In this document: positions 18,307 to 27,685 of the stretch, one piece after another
How the letters are laid out: each line of letters starts with the position of its first letter
Numbering within the stretch: the first letter of the stretch is position 1
Origin: Sphingomonas taxi
GTDB lineage: Bacteria > Pseudomonadota > Alphaproteobacteria > Sphingomonadales > Sphingomonadaceae
DNA: 64,000 nt
Assembly (NCBI GenBank): GCA_003243195.1
Contig: QFQI01000013.1
Location: 1 to 64,000, forward strand
Direction of reading: 5' to 3'
Program-made: the position numbers and the translations under genes
The notes under the pieces: generated by a model
Told to the model about the DNA's origin: nothing
The model's input: the letters and a program-made list of their open reading frames with translations, nothing else
Database searches by the model: none

Positions 18307-18320
18307 TGATAGCGCTACCA
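18307..18320. promoter_or_regulatory. LacI-family operator upstream of xylX
   Basis: TGATAGCGCTACCA is the exact reverse complement of the site at 4524-4537. It starts 24 bp before the xylX start codon, so a bound repressor would overlap the transcription start or early leader. Confidence 0.75.
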
Positions 18321-18449
18321 ACACCTCGGCAGTGCGCGTGTCAAGCGGCGGTGGCGATCACGCGCGTGCGAGGGCGCTCCGCGACCGGCGGACAGCGCCC
18401 GTCCGCTATCCGGCACGGCGGGCTATCCCGACCGCTCCGGGGCGGATCG

Positions 18450-20594
18450 TCACAGCGCGCACGACCTTTCCGCCAGGAGATTTCTGGCAGGCACGTCCCA
18501 CCCCGGGGAGATCGAACACCCGCCCCGCGCGCCGACCTCATGCGTCGGCACGGGAGTCGGACGGCCGATCAGATACCCCTGCACCTGCCCCAGCGACCAG
18601 CGGCGCAGCATCTCCAGTTGCGGTTCGCTCTCCACGCCTTCCGCCACCACCGGGATGCCCAGGCTGGCGCCGAGCGCGACGATGCTGCGCACGATCGAGC
18701 CGGACGGCGCATGGTCGAGCATCGTCGCGACGAAGCTGCGGTCGACCTTCAGCTTGTCGAAGCGGAAATCACGCAGGTTGCCGAGCGAGGAATAGCCGGT
18801 GCCGAAATCGTCCATCACGATGCGCGCGCCATGGTGCTGCAAGGTACGCAACGCGTCCAGCACCGGCTGGCGACGCTGGCCGAGCAGGATCGCGCTTTCC
18901 GTCACCTCGAATTCCAGCCGCTCGGGCGCGATGCCGTGGTGGTGCGCCAGCGCCAGCAGGTCGTGCGCCAGCGTCGGCTGGCGAAACTGGATCGCCGACA
19001 GGTTCAGCGCCAGCGTGATGTCGGCCGGCCAGTGCGCCGCCGCCGCCATCGCCTGGTCGGCGACCCACAGGCCGAGCGCGTCGATCCGCCCGCTTGCCTC
19101 CGCCAGCGGGATGAAACGGTCCGGCGCGATGTCGCCCAGCTCCGGGTGCGCCCACCGCAGCAGCGCCTCATGCCCCACCACGTCCAGCGTCGCGGCCTGC
19201 GCGATCGGCTGGAACGCCAGATACAGCTCGCCGCGCTCGTTCGCGCCTTCCAGGTCGCGCGACAGCCGCCAGCGCAGCCGCACCTCCTCCTTGAACTGGT
19301 CGTCGAAGAAGCGTGCGGTGTGCCGCCCCTCCGACTTGGCGCGATACATCGCCATGTCGGCCAGGTTGTGCAGCTCCTCGCCGTTCTGCTCCACGCCCGA
19401 CAAGGCGACGCCGATGCTCAACTGAATCGGCACCGTCTGTCGCGCGGTCATCTCGCACGAGCGATAGATGCGCGACACCAGCGCCTCCGCCGCCTCGGGC
19501 TGGTTGCCGTCCACCTGGATGATCGCGAATTCGTCGCCGCCCAGCCGCGCGACCATGTCGCCGCTGCGCACGCAGCCGGTGAGCAGCCGCGCCGCATCGC
19601 GCAGCGCCGCGTCGCCGCCGGCATGGCCGAAGCGGTCGTTGATCGACTTGAATTCGTCCAGGTCGATCGCGAACACCGCGAAGCGCTCGCCGCTGCCGCG
19701 CACCCGTGCCAGCTCTTGCGCCAGCCGCTCCTCGAACAACAGGCGATTGGGCAGGCAGGTGAGCATGTCGTGATGCGCGAGGAACTCGACGCGCCGCTCC
19801 GCGCGCCGGTGCTGGTCGACGGCGGCGCGATAATCGCCGATCCCGCGCGCCAGGTCGCCCAGCTCGTCGCGGCGATCCGCGGCGGGCACGGCGGCGTCGG
19901 CCTCCTCGCCGCGGCTCAACTGGCGCAACCGTTCCGCCATCGCCACCATCGGCTGGATCACCCGCCGTCGCAGCCACAGGGTGCAGGCCAGCAGGATCGC
20001 CAGCACCGCGAGCGCGGCGACCAGGCCGCGCAACAGCCCGCGACGCAATTCGCGCGAGTTGCGTCTTACCGCGGCGTCGATCTGCCGCACCAGCAACTGG
20101 CGAACGTCGGTGCGCGCCGCTTCCAGTTCGCGCAGCGCCGTCACGAAATGCGGCATGCGCGTGCGGATCGCGCGCGGATCGTAGCGCGCGTCGAACAGCA
20201 ACCGCACGCTGAGCCGCGCGAATCGTTCCTCCGCGACGTGGCGGCGGGCGACCGCCTCGCGCAACACGAGCGGGAGCGCCGGACCGCCGCCGCCATGCGC
20301 GCTGGCGCGGTGGAACTGGCCGAGCGCCGCGCCGACGGCCGCCCATTGCGCGGGCGCGATCGGCCGGCCGTCCTCCGCGAAGCGCGTCACCTCGCCGACG
20401 CCCAGCCGCAGCCGACGCTGGACCTGATCCTGCGCATCCTCCAGCCGGAGCAACCCGGTCAGTTCCCCCACCGCATCGTTCTGCGCGCGCACGTCCGCGC
20501 CGAGCAGCAGCCCCCCGGCGAGCAGCGCAAGCCCCAGCGCCAGGACGGCGCCGAAGGCGGCAGCAACACGGGTGGAAATAGATGTCGGCAGCAC
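18450..20594 (-). CDS. Membrane-bound GGDEF/EAL protein (cyclic di-GMP turnover)
   Basis: 714 aa. TM1 (about 10-32), a periplasmic alpha-helical region, TM2 (about 188-208) and a HAMP-like linker (210-262) lead to a GGDEF domain (about 270-435) and an EAL domain (about 445-700). RLGGDEF (352-356) is intact, with an RSGD inhibitory site (343-346) exactly five residues upstream. The EAL domain has HEALLRW (Glu476) and DDFGTGYSS, so both activities may be present. The start is a GTG preceded by GGAGG. It is divergent from the GAF gene and not in an operon. The signal sensed is unknown. Confidence 0.93.
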   Translation of the reverse strand: MLPTSISTRVAAAFGAVLALGLALLAGGLLLGADVRAQNDAVGELTGLLRLEDAQDQVQRRLRLGVGEVTRFAEDGRPIAPAQWAAVGAALGQFHRASAHGGGGPALPLVLREAVARRHVAEERFARLSVRLLFDARYDPRAIRTRMPHFVTALRELEAARTDVRQLLVRQIDAAVRRNSRELRRGLLRGLVAALAVLAILLACTLWLRRRVIQPMVAMAERLRQLSRGEEADAAVPAADRRDELGDLARGIGDYRAAVDQHRRAERRVEFLAHHDMLTCLPNRLLFEERLAQELARVRGSGERFAVFAIDLDEFKSINDRFGHAGGDAALRDAARLLTGCVRSGDMVARLGGDEFAIIQVDGNQPEAAEALVSRIYRSCEMTARQTVPIQLSIGVALSGVEQNGEELHNLADMAMYRAKSEGRHTARFFDDQFKEEVRLRWRLSRDLEGANERGELYLAFQPIAQAATLDVVGHEALLRWAHPELGDIAPDRFIPLAEASGRIDALGLWVADQAMAAAAHWPADITLALNLSAIQFRQPTLAHDLLALAHHHGIAPERLEFEVTESAILLGQRRQPVLDALRTLQHHGARIVMDDFGTGYSSLGNLRDFRFDKLKVDRSFVATMLDHAPSGSIVRSIVALGASLGIPVVAEGVESEPQLEMLRRWSLGQVQGYLIGRPTPVPTHEVGARGGCSISPGWDVPARNLLAERSCAL

Positions 20595-20803
20595 ACAACC
20601 TCCGCGGCGAACCGACCGTACCGACGAAGACTTACCTCTTTATGATCGTCCCGCAACGTTTTCCGTCGATCCGGTCCGCGACCGCCGCACCCGATCGTCA
20701 ACGCGCATGCTGTACGCAGCATTAATGCCGATCAGCGGCTAACGACTTGACTCACCCGCCCCGACCCCGGAAAAACCCCGGCAAAACAACGGGACGCGTA
20801 TGA

Positions 20804-21295
20804 ATGTTCGCAAACGATGCGGCGATCGCCGCCGAAAGCGCCCGACAGGCTGCGGTGGATCGACTGGATATTCGGTCGAAACGTGGGGACCAGCGGCTGC
20901 AACAGATCACCGAACGCGCCGCCGCCGTCGCCGGCACGCCGCTCGCGGCGATCTCCATCATCGACCGCGCCCGGCAATGGCTGGTGGCCCGGACCGGGGT
21001 GCTGGATGATGATGTGCCGCGCGCGGTGTCGTTCTGCGCACAGGCCATCCACCGCCCGGGCGAGGCGATGGTGGTGCCCGACGCCTCGCAGGACGCGCGC
21101 TTCATGCGCAATCCGCTGGTCGCCTCCGCCCCGTTCATCCGCTTCTACGTCGGCATCCCGCTCGTCGACCGCGCCGGCTATCCGCTGGGCGCCTTGTGCG
21201 TCATCGACCATGAACGGCACGACGACCTGCCCGATCTCTACGATCTGGCGGCACTGGCGCGCGAGGCGGAGCGGATCGTCGGCCAGCGCTCCTGA
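20804..21295 (+). CDS. Single GAF-domain protein
   Basis: 163 aa soluble protein. A GAF fold covers about residues 20-155, with PLAAISIIDRARQWLVARTG, VPRAVSFCAQAIH, MVVPDASQDARFM, IRFYVGIPLVDRAGYPLGALCVID. This is the stand-alone GAF type often fused to GGDEF or kinase domains in other proteins; here no output domain follows. It faces the GGDEF/EAL gene across a 209-bp divergent region and precedes the response regulator. Ligand and partner are unknown. Confidence 0.8.
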   Translation: MFANDAAIAAESARQAAVDRLDIRSKRGDQRLQQITERAAAVAGTPLAAISIIDRARQWLVARTGVLDDDVPRAVSFCAQAIHRPGEAMVVPDASQDARFMRNPLVASAPFIRFYVGIPLVDRAGYPLGALCVIDHERHDDLPDLYDLAALAREAERIVGQRS

Positions 21296-21391
21296 ACCGC
21301 CCGCGATCCACCGCCGCGGGCATCGCGCACGTTATGGGTTGCCATCGGGCGGCGGTCCGAGGCACGTCATTCCTGACGACGGGGAAACCAG

Positions 21392-21763
21392 GTGAACGCT
21401 CGAAAATGCATCCTGCTGGTGGAAGACACACCCAGCCACCGCAAGCTCTATGCCTCATGGCTGCAGATCGGCGGATATGACGCGCATGTCCTGGACGACG
21501 AGCGCGATGCGCAGCGCTTCGCGGAAGACATACGCCCGGATGCGATCATCGTCGACATCCGCCTCCCGCATGTCAGCGGACTGGACGTGATCGGGCGGCT
21601 GAAGTCCTCCGCCGCGACGCGGACCATCCCGGTGATGGCGTTGACGGTACTGAACAGCGTACAGGACGAGGACGCGTGCATGGCCGCCGGCGCCGACGTC
21701 TTCGTCACCAAGCCCGACCATATCGCCACCTTCCTCCAGCGGATCTCCGGCCTGCTGGCCTGA
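21392..21763 (+). CDS. Single-domain response regulator (CheY/DivK-like)
   Basis: 123 aa receiver domain without an output domain. The acidic pair Glu11-Asp12, the phospho-acceptor Asp55 (IIVDIRLP), Thr85 and Lys107 (VTKP) are all present. The start is GTG at 21392. It could act as a phospho-relay or binding partner; its kinase is not in the window. No transcriptional link to the flanking minus-strand carboxypeptidase. Confidence 0.88.
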   Translation: MNARKCILLVEDTPSHRKLYASWLQIGGYDAHVLDDERDAQRFAEDIRPDAIIVDIRLPHVSGLDVIGRLKSSAATRTIPVMALTVLNSVQDEDACMAAGADVFVTKPDHIATFLQRISGLLA

Positions 21764-21789
21764 TCCGCTCGCGCGGCGATCGCGGATCA
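21761..21789. terminator. Hairpin containing both convergent stop codons
   Basis: TGATCCGC (21761-21768) pairs with GCGGATCA (21782-21789). The first arm includes the TGA of the response regulator and the second the complement of the carboxypeptidase TGA. The 8-bp stem with a 13-base loop and no T-run makes it a weak bidirectional terminator at best. Confidence 0.35.
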
Positions 21790-22605
21790 GCGGCGGATGC
21801 CGCGCCGGCGCGGCTCGCTGAACCCCAGTTCGATCAGGTTGGACACCAGCAGGTCGCGCGCGCCGGCCGAGGGCGCGCCCATCACCACCACGATCACCCG
21901 CCGCCCGGCGCGCCGGGCGGATGCGGCAAGATTGAACCCGGCCTCCACGGTATAGCCGGTCTTCAGCCCGTCCAGTCCCGCGACCTTCCCCAGCAGCTTG
22001 TTGTGACTGGGGCGCGACCGTCCTTCCCAGCGGATCGAGCGCGTCGCGAACAGCCGGTATCGCCCGGGATTCGCGCGGATCAGGTGCCGGGCGAGGATCG
22101 CCATGTCGCGCGCGGTGCTGCGTCCGCCGGCCGGCGCCAGCCCCGTGGCGTTGCCGAACGTGGTCGCGGTCATCCCGATCGCCTTCGCGCGCTTGTTCAT
22201 CAGCCGCACGAACGCCCGTTCGTCGCCCGCGAGACGATCGCCGACCGCCACCGCGATGTCGTTGGCGGAAATCACCGCGATCGCGCGCATCGCCGCATCC
22301 AGCCGGATCGTCCGCCCGCGCCGCAGCCCCAGCCGCGACGGTTGCTGGCGCTCGCCCGCCGCCGTCATGCGGATCGGCGTCCCCGGCTTCAGCGTGCCCG
22401 CGTCCAGCGCGTCGAAGACGAGCAGCAGCGTCATCATCTTGGCAAGCGAGGCGGGCGGGCGAACGCGGTCGGCGTTCTCCGCCTCCAGCACCTGCCCCGT
22501 GGCGGCATCCATGACGATCTGCGACACCGGCGCGGCGCGGGCGGCCGGAACGGGGGCGAGGATCAGGAGCAGCAGCGCCGATGCGACGCGCAATAGGTGC
22601 GACAT
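21787..22605 (-). CDS. D-alanyl-D-alanine carboxypeptidase (penicillin-binding protein, S11 family)
   Basis: 272 aa with a signal peptide (about 1-24). The three penicillin-binding motifs are intact: Ser53-Leu-Ala-Lys56, Ser113-Ala-Asn115 and Lys215-Thr-Gly217. It would trim the terminal D-Ala from peptidoglycan stem peptides in the periplasm. It lacks the long C-terminal domain and amphipathic anchor of E. coli PBP5, as is common in the short DacF-like branch. The start at 22605 gives the signal peptide; longer in-frame extensions overlap the divergent glycosylase gene and are rejected. Confidence 0.92.
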   Translation of the reverse strand: MSHLLRVASALLLLILAPVPAARAAPVSQIVMDAATGQVLEAENADRVRPPASLAKMMTLLLVFDALDAGTLKPGTPIRMTAAGERQQPSRLGLRRGRTIRLDAAMRAIAVISANDIAVAVGDRLAGDERAFVRLMNKRAKAIGMTATTFGNATGLAPAGGRSTARDMAILARHLIRANPGRYRLFATRSIRWEGRSRPSHNKLLGKVAGLDGLKTGYTVEAGFNLAASARRAGRRVIVVVMGAPSAGARDLLVSNLIELGFSEPRRRGIRR

Positions 22606-22683
22606 GGCGGCGCGCTTACCGCAATCGCCGCCGCATCTCCACCGCTTGCGGACGAACCGCACGCGGCACCCTACATCACCGGA

Positions 22684-23227
22684 ATGGATCGCACCTTCTT
22701 CGAACGCCCTGTGGTGGACGTGGCGCGCGCGCTGATCGGCGTGACGCTGCTGGTGGACGGCGCCGGCGGGGTGATCGTGGAGACCGAGGCGTATGACGCC
22801 GACGATCCCGCCTCGCACAGCCATGCCGGTCCGACGCCGCGCAACGCCGCGATGTTCGGGCCGGCGGGCGCCGCCTATGTGTACCGCATCTACGGGCTGC
22901 ACCATTGCCTGAACGTGACGTGCGGCGGCGGCGCGGCGGTGCTGGTGCGCGCGCTGGAGCCGACCGCCGGCATCGCGGCGATGGTCGCGCGGCGCGGTTC
23001 GCCCCGCCCTGTTGTGCGCCGGCCCCGGACGGCTGTGCACCGCTTTGGGCGTGGACCGCACGCTGGACGGCGCGCCGCTCGACCGGCCGCCGTTCGGGTG
23101 GGCGCCGCGCGCGGCCGAACCCACGATCCTCGCCGGCGCGCGCATCGGCCTGTCGCGCGCGGTGGAAACGCCGTGGCGCTTCACGCGCGCCGGATCGCCC
23201 GCGCTCAGCCGGCCGGCGCGCCGGTGA
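22684..23227 (+). pseudogene. DNA-3-methyladenine glycosylase (AAG/MPG family), frameshifted
   Basis: Codons from 22684 encode the N-terminal part of an AAG-family base-excision glycosylase: FFERPVVDVARALIGVTLL, ETEAYDADDPASHSHAGPT, FGPAGAAYVYRIYGLHHCLNV, VLVRALEPTAGI. After about 22995 this frame turns into arginine/proline-rich nonsense. The expected continuation (ALLCAGPGRLCTALGV, then LSRAVETPWRFTRAG) is found one base on, ending at 23227. The break lies near two C-runs (23002-23005 and 23007-23009), so one extra C would explain it. Either the gene is recently inactivated or the assembly has a homopolymer error. Confidence 0.8.
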
Positions 23228-23296
23228 GGTCGATGTGATTAACAGCTTGGTGACGTCTCGCCTTTAATCCGGCCGCAGCAGAAAAGGCGGTCGCGT

Positions 23297-23803
23297 GTGA
23301 AAAGTCTCCTTGCCGTTCCGGCCGTCGTGGCGGTGCTGTCGGCGTCGCAGCCGGTGGGGGCCGAATTGAACGTGCCGATCGCGGCGCGGGTCGTCTCCTT
23401 CCTCCTGCCCGCTCCGACCGGGCCGGTGAACACCGCCATCATCTTCGCGCCGGGCAATCCCGCGTCGCTGGCCGACGCGGCCGCGATCGAGCGCGCGGTG
23501 GGCAGCGCGAAGGCGACGGTGCGAACCCGGCGCGTGCCGGTCGGCGCGCTGGACAGCCTGTCGGGCTACCGGGTCGCCTTCGTCACGGCGGGGCTGCGCG
23601 GCGAGCAGGACGACATCGCCGCCGCCGCCACGCGCGCATCGGTGGTCACGATCACCTCCGACCAGGCGTGCGTTCAGGCGGCGCGCTGCGTCGTCGGGAT
23701 CGGCAACGGCCCGCGCGTGCAGATCACCGTCAGCCGCGCCGCCGCCCGCTCGGTCGGGGCGAAGTTCGGCTCGGCGTTCCTCATGCTGGTCAAGGAGATC
23801 TGA
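23297..23803 (+). CDS. Exported YfiR-like (DUF4154) protein
   Basis: 168 aa starting at GTG 23297, with a signal peptide (about 1-22). The C-terminal half (SDQACVQAARCVVGIG, then FLMLVKEI) resembles the YfiR/DUF4154 family. Those are periplasmic proteins that in Pseudomonas restrain the membrane cyclase YfiN. The stop is two bases before the TonB receptor start, and a chemoreceptor-like gene follows, so the three form one operon. Two cysteines near the C-terminus could form a disulfide. The role as sensor for the membrane protein downstream is inferred. Confidence 0.65.
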   Translation: MKSLLAVPAVVAVLSASQPVGAELNVPIAARVVSFLLPAPTGPVNTAIIFAPGNPASLADAAAIERAVGSAKATVRTRRVPVGALDSLSGYRVAFVTAGLRGEQDDIAAAATRASVVTITSDQACVQAARCVVGIGNGPRVQITVSRAAARSVGAKFGSAFLMLVKEI

Positions 23804-23805
23804 CC

Positions 23806-25848
23806 ATGCGCCGCATTCCTTCCGTTCCCGTCCTGCTGGCGGGCCTGTCCCTGGTGGCGGCGTTGCCGGCGAGCGCGCAGACCGTCGACTATTCCGCGTT
23901 GCAGGACATGATCGGCGAGCCGGTGACCACCAGCGTCACCGGCAAGCCGCAGCGCGCCTCCGAACTGCCGGCCTCCACCGTCATCATCACCGCCGCGGAG
24001 ATCGCCCGCTCGCCCGCGCGCGACGTGCCGGGGCTGTTGAAGAGCTACGCCGGGATCGACGTCAATCGCTGGAGCGCAGGACAGGCCGACGTCGCGGTGC
24101 GCGGCGGCGTCCAGACCTACAATGCGCGCCTGCTGGTGCTGGTCGACGGACGACAGGTCTATCTCGACCATTACGGCATGACCAACTGGAACCTGCTGGG
24201 CGTCCAGCTTGAGGAGATCCAGCAGATCGAGCTGGTGCGCGGCCCGGCCAGCGCCCTGTTCGGCTTCAACGCCGCCAGCGGCGTGGTCAACATCATCACG
24301 CGCAAGGTCGGCCAGGCGCTCGCCGCCCGCGCCAGCATGGTGGTCGGCGATCACGGTCGCACGCGGCTGGCCGGCACGCTGTCGGTGCCGATCGCGGACG
24401 GCATCGGTGCGAAAATCGCCGCGGGGCGGCTGCGCGAGGACGAGCGCCGCGTGCCCGATTATCTACTCACCCCGACGAAGGTCGGCGACGTGGCGGCAGA
24501 CCAGGTGTCGGGAGAATTGCGCGCGCGGCATGGCGCGACCGAGGCGACGATCGGCGGCGGTTACGCCACCAACCGCCAGGTCGAGTATCTTCCCAGCCAG
24601 TTCCTGTCGAACCAGGACTATCGCAGCACCAACGTCCACGCGGTCGTGACGCACGACACCGACTGGGGCGGGCTGACCTTCAACGGCTTCGTCAACTGGC
24701 TCGATGCCGAATACGGGCGCGACCTCACGCCGGGCAATCCCGGCGCCGGCATCGCGATCGACAACCGTATCGCCTCGGTCAAGGCATCGGGCCTCTAACG
24801 CCTGGGCACCGACAGCGTCATCCGGCTGGGCGGCGAATATCGCAACAACCGCATGACCGGGAACATGCAGTCGTCCGACACGATCGAATATGACGTCGCC
24901 TCCGTCGACGGCATGCTCGACCTGCATATCGGCGAGCGCGTCTCGCTGACCACGGCGGCGCGCTGGGACCGTTTGTGGTTGCGCCAGTCCGGGCAGGTGG
25001 TCCAGCCGTCGTTCGACGATCCGGCGACGTTCGATCGCGCGTTCAGCCGCGTCAGCCTGAACGCAGCGCTGCTGGTACAGGTCGGCGCCGCCGGGCAGTT
25101 GCGGATCAACGGCGGGCACGGCTACCAATTGCCCTCGCTGGTCCATTACGGTCTGCGCCTGCCGCTGGCCACGCCGTCGCGGATCCCGGTCTTCGTGGTT
25201 GGCAGTCCGGCGATCGAGCCGGTCGGCACGTGGAGCGGTGAGCTGGGCTATACGCACCTCGTCGGCGGCGTCCGCCTGGAGGCGACCGGCTTCTACACGC
25301 GCACCAGCGGCGCGATCGCGTCGCCCGGCGACGGCATCGCGAACCTGCTGGAGTTCTTCTTCACGCCGCAGCCCGTGGCCGTCGCGCGTTTCCGGGCCGC
25401 CGGCGATTATGCCACTTATGGTGTGGAGCTGGCGGCGTCGGGCCGTCACGGCGCGCTGTCGTGGCGGGCGGACTACACCGGCATGCACACCGACGAGCAA
25501 CTCGGCGCCACGACGCTGCCGATCGCGCTGCCGCTGTCGCCGCGATCCACCACCCCGCGGCACAAGGCGAACGTCGAGCTGGGGTACGACGCGGGCGGGC
25601 GCTGGTATGCGACCGCCGTGGCGCGCTACACCTCCGCCACCCGCCAGTTCGCGTTCAGCACCAGCCCGCAGTTGCTGCTGTACCCCATCGACGATGCGGT
25701 CGCACTGGATGCGCGCGTGGGCCGTCGCGTGTCGGAGCGGCTGGAGTTGTTCGCCGCGGGTGAGAACCTGACGCTGGCCCGTGGCGCGGCGCTGTCGCCG
25801 ATCCCCGCCGACCGCCGCGTGCGCGGCGGCATGCGGCTGGTGCTGTGA
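23806..25848 (+). pseudogene. TonB-dependent receptor interrupted by an in-frame stop codon
   Basis: The reading frame is an ordinary TonB receptor of about 680 residues. It has a signal peptide (1-24, ending ASAQ), a plug (PGLLKSYAGIDVNRW, IELVRGPASALFGFNAASGVVNI) and a beta-barrel. A TAA at 24796-24798 interrupts it after residue 330. The same frame continues cleanly to 25848 with barrel sequence (RLGGEYRNNRM, then RRVRGGMRLVL). This is therefore a nonsense change (for example TAC to TAA), not a frameshift. The 330-residue product could not form a full barrel. It is coupled to its neighbours: 2 bp after the YfiR-like gene and TGATG overlap with the next gene. Confidence 0.85.
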
Positions 25849-27638
25849 TGCTGAACCGCTCGATGATCCTGAACCGGCTCGCCGACCGGATCGAACGCCA
25901 CGCCCGCCTCGCCGATCGCCCGATCATCGCCAAGGTCGCCGCGACCCCGGTGCTGATGCTGCTGCTGTTCGTGCTGATCGTGGCGCTCAGCACCACCGCG
26001 CTGGTGGTGGCGGACCATAGCGTCGTGCGGATCGTCCGGTCCGACATGCGCGACGTCCGCCAGCTCAACGCCATGGCGCTGCGCTTCGAAAGCGCGGATT
26101 CGGCGCTCTACCGGCTGCTGGTCGCCAAGGCGGCGGCACCGGCCACCGATGTACCGGCGCAGGCCGAGGCGATCCAGCGGCAACTGACGATGGTGCGCAG
26201 CGAGATGACCAGGTTCCGCAGCCGCCACGAAGAACATCGCGTCGCGATCGACGCGGTGCTGGCCGACCTGACCCGCTACGAAGCGACGGTCAAGGTCATC
26301 ACCTCGATGCTGGAGGTCGATTTCGCGAGCAGCGCCGCGATGGTCGCGCCGTTCCGGCATCATGCGCGGCAGGTGGAGCGGCGGATCCTGGCGATGGCGG
26401 AGGCGGGCGCCACGCATGCCGACGCCGACGCGTCGCGCGCGGTGCTGACGACGCGGCTCACGCTGCTGCTGATCGTCGTCGTGTCGCTGTTCGCCGCCGC
26501 GCTGGCGCTCACGATGGCCTATGTCGTAGGCCGCTCCACGGTCCGCTCGATCATCGGCATCGCCGAGGCGACCGACGCGGTGATGCGCGGCGACACGCCC
26601 GATTTCGCCGCGCTGCACCGTGGCGACGAGCTTGGCCGCATGGTCGTCGCGCTGCAGGGCTTCGACCGCCAGCGCGCCGAGGCGCAGCGGCTGGAGCGCG
26701 AGGCGGCGGCGCTGCACGAGGAGGCGCGCCGGCAGGAGCGACGCCGCGCTGACGAGGTGGCGCGCGCGACGCAGCGCGCCGAGGAACACCGCCGGCAGAC
26801 GCTGGCCACGCTGGCGCAGACCTTCGAGGAACAGGTCGCCGGCGCGATCCGCGAGGCGCAGAGCGCGATGGCGCAGCTCGACCGTCACGCGGTCGGGCTG
26901 AGCGCCTCCACCGATGGCGACCGCCGGCTGGCCGAGGACCTCGACACGATCGCGCGCCTGTTCGCCACCGAGATGCGCGAGGCGAGCGAGGCGACCCGCT
27001 CGCTGGCGCAGGCGTTCGAGGCGATCGACCGCGAGGTGGAGGGCACCAGCCGCGCCGCGCGCTCGATCAACCGCCACGCGCACGAGGCGCGCGACGCGGT
27101 GACCGATTCGCACGCGCAGGCCGCGACGATCGCGCAGGTCGTCGACGTGATCGACGACATCGCGCAGCAGACCAACCTGCTCGCGCTGAACGCCACCATC
27201 GAGGCGGCGCGCGCGGGCATGGCAGGCAGCGGCTTCACCGTGGTCGCGGCCGAGATCAAGTCGCTGTCCAGCCGCACCGGCGCGTCCACCAGCGACGTGC
27301 GCCACAAGATCGAGGCGGTGCAGCAGCGTATCTCCACCGTCGTCACCAATACCGAGAGCCTCGCCGCCCTCATCACCGGCATGGATGACATGGCCGGTCG
27401 CGTCGCCACGATGTCGCGCGGGCAGGCGCTGTCGATCGACCAGCTCAACGGACGTATCGGGCAGGTGCGCGAACGCAGCGGCGCGCTGGCCGACGCCAGC
27501 CGGCGGATCGGCACCTCGGTGCAGGACAATCTGGCCGCCGTGCAGCATTTCCGCGGCGCCAGCGCGACGCTCGACCGGTCGCTGACGATGCTGGCGGCGG
27601 ATGCGCAGGCGTTCACGCACAAGCTGCTGGCGGGATGA
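25848..27638 (+). CDS. Methyl-accepting chemotaxis protein-like transducer
   Basis: 596 aa. TM1 (about 32-53), a periplasmic helical domain of about 150 residues, TM2 (about 205-228), HAMP (about 230-285), a long coiled coil and a C-terminal signalling hairpin. The hairpin tip IDDIAQQTNLLALNATIEAARAG is conserved. The next segment (MAGSGFTVVAAEIKSL) is more divergent than in typical receptors. The ATG at 25848 overlaps the receptor's TGA; a GTG at 25845 is an alternative. With a YfiR-like protein and TonB receptor in the same operon, it may sense occupancy of those partners rather than classical chemoattractants. Confidence 0.85.
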   Translation: MLNRSMILNRLADRIERHARLADRPIIAKVAATPVLMLLLFVLIVALSTTALVVADHSVVRIVRSDMRDVRQLNAMALRFESADSALYRLLVAKAAAPATDVPAQAEAIQRQLTMVRSEMTRFRSRHEEHRVAIDAVLADLTRYEATVKVITSMLEVDFASSAAMVAPFRHHARQVERRILAMAEAGATHADADASRAVLTTRLTLLLIVVVSLFAAALALTMAYVVGRSTVRSIIGIAEATDAVMRGDTPDFAALHRGDELGRMVVALQGFDRQRAEAQRLEREAAALHEEARRQERRRADEVARATQRAEEHRRQTLATLAQTFEEQVAGAIREAQSAMAQLDRHAVGLSASTDGDRRLAEDLDTIARLFATEMREASEATRSLAQAFEAIDREVEGTSRAARSINRHAHEARDAVTDSHAQAATIAQVVDVIDDIAQQTNLLALNATIEAARAGMAGSGFTVVAAEIKSLSSRTGASTSDVRHKIEAVQQRISTVVTNTESLAALITGMDDMAGRVATMSRGQALSIDQLNGRIGQVRERSGALADASRRIGTSVQDNLAAVQHFRGASATLDRSLTMLAADAQAFTHKLLAG

Positions 27639-27685
27639 TGGCGATGGCGGTTCAAACCGGCGCGGCGATCCTCTAGGCCGGGTTC

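Noticed and set aside
18159..20645. Long plus-strand open frame antisense to the GGDEF/EAL gene
   Set aside because: Shadow frame; the minus strand has intact GGDEF, EAL and membrane segments.
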